The notes beneath the pieces were generated by a model. The model made no database searches. It was not told the origin of the DNA and worked only from the letters and a program-made list of their open reading frames with translations. From assembly GCA_001695595.3 (NCBI GenBank), contig MBPM02000010.1:558001-622000 (forward strand): a DNA stretch of 64,000 nucleotides, read 5' to 3'. Position 1 is the first letter of the stretch. Each line of letters begins with the position of its first letter. Both the position numbers and the translations under genes were made by a program. This document shows, piece by piece, positions 22,627 to 31,068 of the stretch. Origin of the DNA: Plasmopara viticola (lineage: Eukaryota > Oomycota > Peronosporomycetes > Peronosporales > Peronosporaceae).

Positions 22627-23530
22627 CGTAAGGAGCCGGTATCGACCCCCCCCCCTTCTAGGCATCGCCACACATACCCAGGTACAAGCCACAAATGCTC
22701 TTGAATAAGCGCCACACCCACACCGTCGCAAAATTGATATTACATACCATAGGCTGAGGCTCGTTCCATTTGTTCTTTTTGCTCTAAAAGACACTTTTGA
22801 AGCTGCTCGGCTTCTGCGTCTTTGCGCTCAAGAGAAGCTCGAGTTTGAATGGCTTCCTTCTGGATGCTCTCCATCCGTTTGCTCAGTGTTTGATCTTGCT
22901 GTTGCACGAGCTGTGCCTTGTCAGTTTCAAGTGTGGCTATCATCTTCTCCTGCTCTCTTTCTCGCTCCAACGCATTGCGTTCCAGCTCTGTCGAGCTGTT
23001 GCCTCTCACGTGTTAAAGCTGCCGTATCCTGTTAAGGCAATTTCGACTTGAGCTCATTGACTTTCACTTCTCGATAGTCACTTTCCCTGGCTTTTTGTTG
23101 GGCCGTCTTGAGTTTCCTGGTCGTCTCGGTGTGCGCATCTCGCTCGCTTCCCAAAGCACTCGTGGCAGCCATCAGTTTTCTGTCAAGCTGTCCCATTGCT
23201 GTTTTCGAAGGTGACAGCGAAGATGGTGCAGTCTGAGGTGGTACATCATGAACTTGAGGACAACCGACGTTTTCCGCTGTAGGATCCGACCAATCGGACT
23301 TGAACTTCGTATCAATTGATGCAAATTGGCTTCTTGTAGTTAGCTTTATTGCATTTGTAGCAAAATTTGATAGAGGGTCATATGACGACCCGATTGTAAT
23401 GTAGCGTATCGTCTTCTGTCTCTCCTTGATCCTAGTACCCCTCCAACTTACAGCGCTTATTTCAACAGTATTCGTGGCTTATATTTGTGTGTGTGGCGAT
23501 ACCTAGGAGGGGGGCTGCTCCCTTAACGTA
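22627..23530. mobile_element. Inverted-repeat element carrying a captured exon
   Basis: The left end (22627-22677) has AAGGAGC, a C-run and then TTCTAGGCATCGCCACACA. The right end (23487-23530), in reverse complement, has AAGGGAGC, a C-run and then TCCTAGGTATCGCCACACA. These are imperfect terminal inverted repeats of about 45 bases. The flanks TTAAACGTA (left) and TTAACGTAG (right) resemble an 8-9 base target duplication. The paralogous block near 1530-1570 lacks the element and has a single TTACATGCAG-like sequence there. The interior is a fragment of a coiled-coil gene and no transposase is seen. It is best described as a non-autonomous DNA transposon of the hAT/Mutator type by duplication length, which is inference. 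Confidence 0.7.
22740..23355 (-). pseudogene. Captured coiled-coil exon inside the inverted-repeat element
   Basis: The minus strand encodes a Ser/Pro-rich segment (P-S-S-L-S-P-S-K-T), then a long charged heptad-type coiled coil rich in Glu, Gln, Lys and Arg. An in-frame TAA and a frameshift lie near 23035, after which an 89-codon frame (22740-23009) continues the coiled coil. The 3' end runs into GGTATGTAAT, a good GT-donor, and the 5' end follows GCTAACTACAAG, a possible branch point and acceptor. The piece therefore looks like one exon with bits of both flanking introns. The parent gene is unknown; coiled-coil composition alone does not identify it. The stop and frameshift make it a pseudogene. 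Confidence 0.65.
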
Positions 23531-23549
23531 GCTAATAAACAAATTAAAT

Positions 23550-23700
23550 TTACCAGTTGATCAATCCAAAGACGCGGCACAGAACGGTAACAAGTGCATT
23601 AAATTTGCGATCACTGTGATTCTGTGATCTCGCATTCTTAATTGTCACAGCAGAAAATTTTCGCCAAACGTGACCCAGTGGTTCCAGATCAAAGAACAAT
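23550..23700. repeat. Segmental duplication, second copy, middle part
   Basis: Aligns with about 1565-1690: shared GGATCA/TTGATCA followed by AAAGACG.GG.ACA, then GTCA.AGC..AAAA.TTT and TCGCCAAA.GT. No gene. Confidence 0.6.
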
Positions 23701-25010
23701 ACTCTTTTTATCTCGCTTAAGTATTTGCAACTTTGCCTCTTCAGTTACGTATTACCCGGTTCGTTTAGGAACTTTTGAAGCGATTTTCGCAGCTTTGTCC
23801 GCCGTTCCTTCCGTTTCGGTAGCTGCAGCAGCTTATTCCTCACTTAAATAGCGTTCGCGCGAATAAACATACCACTAATACTACATGTTGACATATGACG
23901 TTTTTGATGGACATTAATTTTAGCGTTTACATCGTCGGTGCCGGTGATATTGAAGGTGCACGCGATGAAGGCAGCGGCGAGAAATACTTCATAGTGCATG
24001 GATATCAGAACCCTTACTAAGAGTTCTTCGTGTGCTGAACGGCAGGCAAAATGTAAATAATAATAATCTATTAGAACCTGCGCGCTCGTGAGGTGTGTTA
24101 TGATGCACCAAAGTTTCTAGAGCTATACATTAGATAGCCATCCTCACGGCTCTACACAATAAAGTTAAAGTTTCCGTAACAAATAGCTACCTATCATATA
24201 TGCTAAGAGTGAGCTGATAAGAAGTACACAACGAAATGGATGGTTGATATAAAACCGAGGGATAATTCTATACCTAACTTTAAGCTATTTAAGTAAAACT
24301 CATGCCGGTTTAAAGTTAGTGCTGCATCAAATCGTAAATATTGCAGCGATCACGTAACCTCCTTTAAGACGTGAAGCAGCTTCTTTTAAGGAATTGGCAC
24401 TAGAATTTCGGCTGGCTCTTCAAAACAAACTGACTTTTTACCGTGATCAGATACGGCAACTGCATATGATTTGCATCTAATCCTATCCGGAGTTGAAAGA
24501 ACAAGAGGAGATACTGAAACGGCTATACCCACCGAAGATCGAGCGTGCATAGGTGGGCAGCGCAGGAGTTGCGGAGGCGAAGCCACCTTTGCCATCACCG
24601 GTGAATATTCTCTTCGTTTAATATCGTTAAAGTTGAAAGGCGAGCAAAGCAAATGGTGGGCGAGCACTGTCATTATCCTTTCGAGAATCCTCAAATCTAG
24701 TATGCATATTAAAGTTACAGTGAGTGATGGGTAGCATATGTTGATTCATGGTGTCAGTTCCGAACTTCGGGAGTATGTCGCAGAGAATGCCGGTGACGAT
24801 AGGTATCGGAGCAATGACGTATCGACAAGCCGCAATGATTGATAGAACGCACTACCTCCAACATGTTCAAGATGTTATTCATACTAAGTTTGTGTCATAA
24901 AAGGCGGTAGTAATTAAATGTGCCCGGTATAGAAGTCTGATAAAGGCTTTGGAGCTCCTAAGTATACGTTTTTAATTGAAGCCAAGTCCTAGGGGGGTAT
25001 TAGAAATCAA
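23701..25010. other. Intergenic, absent from the first duplication copy
   Basis: About 1.3 kb between the duplicated blocks that has no counterpart in the 1.7-kb region, so it was inserted here or lost there. No gene supported. The frames at 24386-24734 overlap on opposite strands and neither has recognisable motifs. Confidence 0.5.
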
Positions 25011-25159
25011 TCTAATAAACCCAAATTTAATTGAGCTTGTCCCATCGGATCAGGTGTGCAGCATGACATAAATAATCCAGGCATACCTTATGGGCAAAGT
25101 CCAGGTGCTCTGGCTTGATACGATCGATCGGCTTGCAAAGTCCCTCAGTTCCAAACAAT

Positions 25160-25186
25160 CTCACTTCTTAACATTGCAACATCGTC
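25160..25186 (+). promoter_or_regulatory. Possible oomycete initiator upstream of the effector-like gene
   Basis: TCTCACTTCTTAACATTGC lies just before the ATG and is conserved as TCTCACTTCTCATCATTGC before the dead copy at 1865. It resembles the oomycete initiator pattern (TCAyTTyNCAwTT). The start site is not proven. The second effector-like gene has a looser TTCATTTTTAATTT in a similar place. Confidence 0.4.
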
Positions 25187-25636
25187 ATGCAATTCCGCAA
25201 TTTCAGTATCCTTCTCGTTGCCACATTCCTCGTGTGCAGCGCCAGTCTCTCGAGTGCCCACAATGCTGGGGGTACCCTTCGCCACAGCCGTCGTTTGAAT
25301 GGAGAAGAAGCTGCGGAAGGAATTGCAAAGGTCGCTGAAAGCACAGGTGCGGCGGAAAAAGTGGCCAAAGCGGTCGGTAAGGAGAGTCCAGAGGACTTGT
25401 CGGGCCATGAACTCTTTATCAAGAATTTGGCGCTCTTGGACAAGAAAGAGCAATATGCAAAATCCTACGAATTGAACAAAATTTTCAAAAAGAAGTCAAG
25501 CACGCTCAAGAAGATTTTGAAGTGGGCTGGTCTGGGTGCGCTGTCCGTCGCGGGTCTCTACGGTCTTTATCAGTATCTCATTGGCGGGACCAGTCGACAG
25601 GCCCCTCATGAGTACCCGGCAGCAGGGGGAAAATAG
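25187..25636 (+). CDS. Secreted RxLR-like effector candidate with C-terminal hydrophobic module
   Basis: 149 residues. Residues 1-24 form a clear signal peptide (basic start, L/V/A-rich core, likely cut after S-S-A). R-R-L-N at 35-38 followed by G-E-E at 39-41 matches the position and layout of an RxLR-EER motif, but the fourth residue is Asn, so it is non-canonical. Residues 42-100 are an Ala/Lys/Glu-rich helical region. Residues 102-116 (K-K-S-S-T-L-K-K-I-L-K-W-A-G-L) lead into a hydrophobic stretch to about 133 that could span or lie in a membrane, and a Pro/Gly tail ends the protein. The gene is intronless and convergent with the cysteinyl-tRNA synthetase gene 338 bases away. Translocation into host cells and a membrane target are inference. 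A dead copy lies at 1865-2313 and a paralogue at 29309. Confidence 0.85.
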   Translation: MQFRNFSILLVATFLVCSASLSSAHNAGGTLRHSRRLNGEEAAEGIAKVAESTGAAEKVAKAVGKESPEDLSGHELFIKNLALLDKKEQYAKSYELNKIFKKKSSTLKKILKWAGLGALSVAGLYGLYQYLIGGTSRQAPHEYPAAGGK

Positions 25637-25974
25637 ATTTCAGCATGTCTAGTGCTCTAAGCATTGATCTACGTTTCGTTGCAGCTAGGTAGAGCCCACT
25701 TACAGAGATAACATAATAACATTGCTCTTCATTTCTCACTTCGTGGTCTTTTCGTCAGCCTCGAGTAAATTAATGCTTAAAACTCACCATTCATACTCTT
25801 ATAGAAGGAGGCATGAAGGATTGCGACGCCAGCTCTGCGCAACCTACGCAATTCAAATATGTCTATTATGCACTAGAACCTTTGAATAAGGTATAGCTTA
25901 AGTAAACCCGGCATTACAGCTTTCAGGTACGCGTATCGCGGCTAGTAAGATGTATTTTGTCACCAGCATAAAGA

Positions 25975-27945
25975 TCAGTAGCTGCAATTGGTAGCTTGCC
26001 AGTACTTGTTGTACGATTTTTCGTGCTTCGCCAATCTCTTTGCAAGCTTTTTGCGTTGAGTTTTAGTCAAAGGCACGTCGTTCTCATGTGTCGGAAATCC
26101 ATTGGTATCAAACGCGTGAAATCGACCAGCAAACTCGGGAGCTTTTTTGAAAAAGTCAGCTGGAACAATTTGCATCAGTGATTCAAACTCCTGTTGCTTG
26201 GGCGGTAGAACCTTGTTGACCGACTTGACTGGAGGACTTTCACACTCTGAACGGGAGAGCAATTTATACACAGAGCGTCCTGGCGCAAGGTCCTCGACTT
26301 GGATACCCAATCGCGGCAATTCCTCATTGCGCAAACTATCACACAATGCAAGTACACGAGCGTTGCTTGGCTGTTTAGGATCTCGCAGAGCTTCTTGTCG
26401 CACCGAAGCTCGAAATGCTATCAAAGAGCGAAGGAGTGATTCGTGCTCGTGACTGCTATCGTTACTTTCTTTGCGTGCATGTCCTAGTCGAAAAGCAGGA
26501 AAGCGACGGCACATTAGGCCCGAAAATTCTGCGTGCAGTCCTTCTAGCCCAAACAAGTCAAATACCTCAAGAACATAGTCCACAAGTGACCAAAGCACTT
26601 CGTCTGGAGCTTTCGTATTGCGTGGAGATAGCACATACGAGTTGCCGGAAGAGACTAGTTCCATTATCAGCCCAAGAGCACGCGGTGTGTCCAAATCATT
26701 CAACAGAGCTTCGTCCACCTGCGAACGAGTCACAAAAAGCGTTTCCAGCAATTTTAGATCCAGTAACCCGCAGCGTTTTGACTTGATATTTTGTGAATCA
26801 ATGTCGTAATAGTGAGATGTCTCGCCATACGCCACAACATTCTGAAAAAAGCTTCGCAAACGCTCCACCACGGCCTCAGCATCGCGCACGCGGTCTTCTG
26901 AGAACATCAAGTTGGCACGATACTTGTATTGTAGACAAAAGACACGAAACTGATCCGCCGTATACCCATTGCTAAAAAATTCTTGGACCGATATAAAATT
27001 CTTCAGTGACTTGGACATTTTCCGTCCACGTATGTGCAAGTGACCAAAATGCACAAAGTGCTTGCACCACGTTCGGTCGCTTCCGACCGATTGTCCAAAA
27101 TTATAAGCTTCACACTGCGCAATCTCATTGTTATGATGAGGAAACCGCAAATCCACACCTCCTGTGTGCACATCCAATGCCGAACCTAACACATGATGGG
27201 TCATGGCCGAGCACTCAATATGCCAACCCGGTCGTCCGGAACCCCACGGTGACGGCCACGCTGGTTCCTCGGGTTCCTTGGTTGTTTTCCATAGCACAAA
27301 ATCTCGTGGATCTTTCTTCCCTTTGTTGTCTACGTCACTCGGTTCGATTGCTGGCATCTGTCGACTTGGGTCAAGTTTTCCGTATTCTTTTCCCAATTGT
27401 TGCGTATCAAAGTACACACCAGAGCCGTCCTCTGCCTCATACGCAAAGCCTTGATTTATTATTCCCTCAACGTACTTGACAATCTCTACTACATGTTCAC
27501 TCACTCGAGTGATCGCTGTTGGTGGTTTTACATAAAGCTTGGTCATCTCTTTAAAAAACTGCTGCTCCTGCTCTCGTGCAAGAACGTGGTAGCTCACGTT
27601 GAGCTCCTTTGCGCGCGCAATGATCTTATCGTCTACATCCGTCACGCCCATGACGAGCTGGATCTTATAGCCACCCGTTCGTTCTGCTACTCTTCGAAGA
27701 ATGTCCTGGCTCACGTAGGCTCGAGCGTGGCCAAGGTGAGCTCTGTCGTACACGGTGGGGCCACATGCGTACCATTTCAATACATTTGGTACCACGGACG
27801 TCGCTCGCGGAAAGGGATCGAGCTGACCTGAGAGTGAATTGAACATGAAAAGATCTCTAGAAGTTGAATAAGTGGAGGAAGCTAAGGACAAGCACCATCG
27901 TGGAACAAAGTGCAAGCGCCAAGAGCGGCGGAGGCAGTGCGGCAT
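25975..27945 (-). CDS. CARS: Cysteinyl-tRNA synthetase
   Basis: 656 residues, full length and intronless. It charges tRNA-Cys with cysteine using ATP. The class I fold is shown by C-G-P-T-V-Y-D at 61-67, the HIGH box H-L-G-H at 70-73 and K-M-S-K-S at 309-313. The zinc ligands are Cys61, Cys245 (in G-W-H-I-E-C), His270 and Glu274. The C-terminus has the eukaryotic L-T-K-T-Q-R-K-K-L-A-K tail. Residues 1-33 are rich in Arg, Ser, Leu and Trp with no acidic residue until Asp31, like a mitochondrial presequence. A second in-frame ATG at codon 34 (27844-27846) starts F-N-S-L-S-G, where cytosolic forms usually begin. Two products from two starts, one mitochondrial and one cytosolic, are therefore plausible. 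The 3' end is convergent with the effector-like gene. A decayed partial copy lies at 2530-3445. Confidence 0.97.
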   Translation of the reverse strand: MPHCLRRSWRLHFVPRWCLSLASSTYSTSRDLFMFNSLSGQLDPFPRATSVVPNVLKWYACGPTVYDRAHLGHARAYVSQDILRRVAERTGGYKIQLVMGVTDVDDKIIARAKELNVSYHVLAREQEQQFFKEMTKLYVKPPTAITRVSEHVVEIVKYVEGIINQGFAYEAEDGSGVYFDTQQLGKEYGKLDPSRQMPAIEPSDVDNKGKKDPRDFVLWKTTKEPEEPAWPSPWGSGRPGWHIECSAMTHHVLGSALDVHTGGVDLRFPHHNNEIAQCEAYNFGQSVGSDRTWCKHFVHFGHLHIRGRKMSKSLKNFISVQEFFSNGYTADQFRVFCLQYKYRANLMFSEDRVRDAEAVVERLRSFFQNVVAYGETSHYYDIDSQNIKSKRCGLLDLKLLETLFVTRSQVDEALLNDLDTPRALGLIMELVSSGNSYVLSPRNTKAPDEVLWSLVDYVLEVFDLFGLEGLHAEFSGLMCRRFPAFRLGHARKESNDSSHEHESLLRSLIAFRASVRQEALRDPKQPSNARVLALCDSLRNEELPRLGIQVEDLAPGRSVYKLLSRSECESPPVKSVNKVLPPKQQEFESLMQIVPADFFKKAPEFAGRFHAFDTNGFPTHENDVPLTKTQRKKLAKRLAKHEKSYNKYWQATNCSY

Positions 27946-27960
27946 TTGCGGATCCCTTCA

Positions 27961-27983
27961 AAGTATTGGAGTAACATGATTGG
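27961..27983 (-). promoter_or_regulatory. CCAAT-containing upstream block of the cysteinyl-tRNA synthetase gene
   Basis: In gene orientation this reads CCAATCATGTTACTCCAATACTT, 15 bases before the first ATG. A near-identical 25-base block, differing mainly by a 2-base indel, sits at 63532-63556. It contains two CCAAT boxes. A promoter role is inferred from position and from the repeat only. Confidence 0.4.
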
Positions 27984-29300
27984 TTATAAATGATTTCTCA
28001 CCCTTTAGGAGATACCTTAGATAATGAAAGACTACCTACCAAAATCAATATGGCATGACTTTTCTTAATAGCTCAGTGATAGAGATCTGAACATTCTTTC
28101 GAGGCCGAGAGTTAAGTTCTTGACATAGAGTTTTGGATAAATTACATCAACCGTAGAGAATGAAGACGACGAAAAGAAGCAAGTCTAGTGGAGCGAGCCA
28201 GAACAGCGAGCGACACGGGTTGGGATCCAGCATCCACTTGCCGCCTCAATGTGAAAATTAATACGATATTGCACTGCTCCTTCTGTAACACACTAACGTC
28301 TAAAATTCTAGTGTAGTTTATTTAATAGCGTTTGTAGTAAATTTTATAACGAGCGCCATGGCCAACGATATTGTAAGAAGATCTGTAAACTGATAATGCC
28401 TTTATTTTGCCACACAATAACCTGATCGGATGGGCTTTCTTGAGCCAGAGTTCTCTGGCTACAGAGGTAGCAGCTGTCTCTGGAACTTTTTTTTCTAAAC
28501 TGAAAGAGCTAATGCGAACTTGGTGCTATGGCTAAATAGTTGCTACCGATAAAGCTGAAAGGAACAGATATAAAGCATCTAGAAAACCGATTTCAAATTT
28601 CTCAAGTTATTATTTGCCCTACTGCAATGGGGATTCGTACATGCAGCACAAGACGACAAAGATCTTTTACTGTACCTATTTGACAAAAAAATCGCCTGCA
28701 CTATCGTCCACTCGGTGTAGGACGGTGCAAGGCGATAAGTACGTATAACTTGAGTAAACATGAAGCGATGAGTACACCTGGCATAATGCCAAAGAGTTAC
28801 GTCTTCGTTTAAAATCTTTACCACCACCCGTTTTCAGCTGCAGAACATTTACCTTTTTAAAGTCTGGTCTCGCTAGTATCTAGCTAGACTGCGCTTCGGG
28901 ATTCTCATTGCACGCGGTAACCATACAGTCCAATGTTAAAATCTCACTTGAAGGGCTGTCGGTTGTTGACAGAAAAGCAGCTTTGGCTTTCACCATCGTC
29001 TCTGGTTCTACAAAACAGCCCAGATCATGCTTTGACCAGATGTTCATGTGGTGGGGTAGGGTCACTTTTCGGCGGGAGATGGGACGATAGAGGAGCATCT
29101 AGTATTAAAAGTCGGAAATATACCGTATCTCACAAATTCAAATCTCGCTCTCAGCTTCACATGGTACAAGAAAAGCTGATCGGAGAGGCAACCTGGCTTG
29201 ATCGGAGCAAGCACGAGGTACGTGTCTCTTGCTTCCTTTCTTCATTTTTAATTTCGCTCGCCTCCAGAGTTCTCTCGCTCAGATTCCCAAGTCAACTCTA
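27984..29300. other. Intergenic between CARS and the second effector-like gene
   Basis: The frames at 28579-28827 and 28880-29098 (minus) and 28908-29394 (plus) overlap each other, lack domains and are not supported as genes. Around 29160-29220 a GGCTTGATCGGAGC-like stretch resembles the GGCTTGATACGATCG upstream of the first effector-like gene, so the promoters of the two paralogues share ancestry. Confidence 0.5.
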
Positions 29301-29308
29301 TCTCCACG

Positions 29309-29731
29309 ATGCAATTCCGCGTTTTCAGTCTTCTCCTGGTTACACTTTTTGTCGCGTGCAGCTCCAGTGTTACCGTGGCAGACACCAACAATGAGCATCA
29401 CGCAGGGCGTCGTCTTCACGGGAAAATAACACTGACCCCAGAGCAATATGAGGCGGCTCTCGAAAAGACTGCACCTTTCCTATTGAAAGACTATGAAAAT
29501 ATGGCAACCCACGGGGCTCAACTGAGAAAGATCATGTCACATGAACAAATGGAACTTCTTGCAGCACACCTTGCGCACATTGGTACGAAGAAGTCCAGCA
29601 CGGTGAAAAAGATTCTCAAATGGGCGGGATTGTCGGCTTTGACGGCGTTTGCAATTTACGGCGTTTACAAGTACTTTAACAATCAGTCTCACGATAAGAA
29701 GGCGACTCCTACGCCCGCGACAACGGTCTAA
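29309..29731 (+). CDS. Second secreted RxLR-like effector candidate, paralogue of 25187
   Basis: 140 residues, intronless. The signal peptide at 1-24 starts M-Q-F-R-x-F-S-x-L-L, as in the paralogue, and is likely cut after T-V-A. R-R-L-H-G at 34-38 sits where an RxLR motif would be, again non-canonical at the fourth position and here without a following E-E. The middle region (40-92) is helical, with a Met/His/Glu-rich segment unlike the paralogue. Residues 94-108 (K-K-S-S-T-V-K-K-I-L-K-W-A-G-L) are almost identical to the paralogue's module and lead into a hydrophobic stretch ending Y-G-V-Y-K-Y, then a Lys/Pro/Thr tail. The conserved ends and diverged middle suggest that the C-terminal module defines the family. 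Its target is unknown. Confidence 0.82.
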   Translation: MQFRVFSLLLVTLFVACSSSVTVADTNNEHHAGRRLHGKITLTPEQYEAALEKTAPFLLKDYENMATHGAQLRKIMSHEQMELLAAHLAHIGTKKSSTVKKILKWAGLSALTAFAIYGVYKYFNNQSHDKKATPTPATTV

Positions 29732-30913
29732 ACATCAGTGCTTTTTCCTAGACCTGCATCAAGGTAGTTGGAGTACTATTGACAGAACAGATTTGATCCC
29801 ACTCTTAGTATTAGCAATTATCGAGTGGTAATACATGATTTAGAATCCTGATTTCTAAGTCCACATGATTTGCTCTATATTCGATGCAGTGCTAACCTTA
29901 TTAAGGTAAAAGACCACAGGCAGCGTGTGAATGGAAGAATTAGGCTAGTCAATTATCGGCAACCAATTGTCGAGTCTCACTGTTACCTCTTTGGCACCGA
30001 TATGCGCGTAGACGAGAACATGTTAGATATTAATAGTTCATAATGTATGGACAAACCTTTTAGTGTTCGTAGCATCTTCATGGGAGTCACTTAGTCAATC
30101 ACAATTTCTCCGTCGTGGTAGTCCCACCACACGAAAGCTTTAAACACTTAAGTCGTATTGCTTGTTTCGTAAACTTCTTTCGCGACATCCTTTATACCAA
30201 ATGCTTTTATGGTACACTGCAAAATCGCTCTTCATACCACCAGGCAAACCTTGTCCATACTTTGCCATTTCTTGTGACCCTTGTCCCATATCTTGCAATT
30301 TGGTTTAGTAGCAAGCACACAATAAAGATTGCCTCTCAACTCGCACCAAATGGCTTGCGGTGGATACAATCGCAAATGTGGTACACAGCTGTGCATTTTC
30401 TGATAGAAAGAAGAAGCATCATCAAGGTCGTGAAAAGCCGTTTCAAGTCATTTTTGACTTAAACGCAGAAAGACATCGAGCGCGCGCTTGTACATACAAA
30501 GACTGACAGCCATGCATGCAATTCTGAATGCCCTATGCAACAACCGACTAAGGCCCCGTTGTCGGACGATACGTTCAATTGGCAAACGTAAAAGATACAT
30601 GTATCATTTCTTTGCCCATGCTTTCTATAGACTGCGATTGAGCTTATGCACTTATTAGACTAGAGCAAATGTATACACCCGCCATGGTGCTTCAGACACT
30701 GATAGCGGCCGACATTCTTGATGCAAAAGTGGCCGACATGCCGCCGAGAATACCACTTATTACCGACAGGACACTATCGGCGACAACCAAGAAATTACAA
30801 CACGAGTCGCAGCCCTTCCTACCTTGTTGACTGACATGTTTGCCTTGCCATCTGATCAATAATGTGCGTCTTTAAATCTTTGTTGCGGACACCGAGTACA
30901 GCGCAGTCATAGT

Positions 30914-31068
30914 CGTTGACAAATTTTATCGATGCTGTGCTGCAGCCGTTATTAACCTCACAGTCGACTCGATTCGTGCTTGTCGATGTGGATACTAATT
31001 AGCCAGGTCCACTTACTTCATTGATATCAACGGCTGCAACACAGCACCGATGGCGTATTTTTGTCAAC
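30914..31068. repeat. Imperfect inverted repeat, arms about 45 bases
   Basis: The left arm (30914-30955) reads GTTGACAAATTTTATCGATGC and onward to CAGCCGTTATTAA. The right arm (31021-31068), in reverse complement, reads GTTGACAAAAATACGCCATC and onward to CAGCCGTTGATATCAA. The loop is about 65 bases. It may be a folded foldback element or an inverted duplication. Confidence 0.8.

Noticed and set aside
22797..23051. Plus-strand Leu/Phe-rich frame over the captured exon
   Set aside because: Antisense of the coiled-coil frame; Glu/Gln codons read as Leu/Phe on the other strand.
23750..23860. Minus-strand E-E..A-A-A-A-T-E-T-E-G-T-A-D-K-A-A-K-I-A-S-K peptide resembling the Ala/Lys part of the effector-like proteins
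   Set aside because: Similarity is mostly compositional, a stop follows the E-E, and no signal peptide or C-terminal module lies nearby.
26006..27831. Several plus-strand frames of 60-157 codons opposite CARS
   Set aside because: Shadows of the CARS coding sequence.
28579..29098. Two minus-strand frames between CARS and the second effector-like gene
   Set aside because: No domain, and an opposite-strand frame covers the second. No promoter or homologue evidence.
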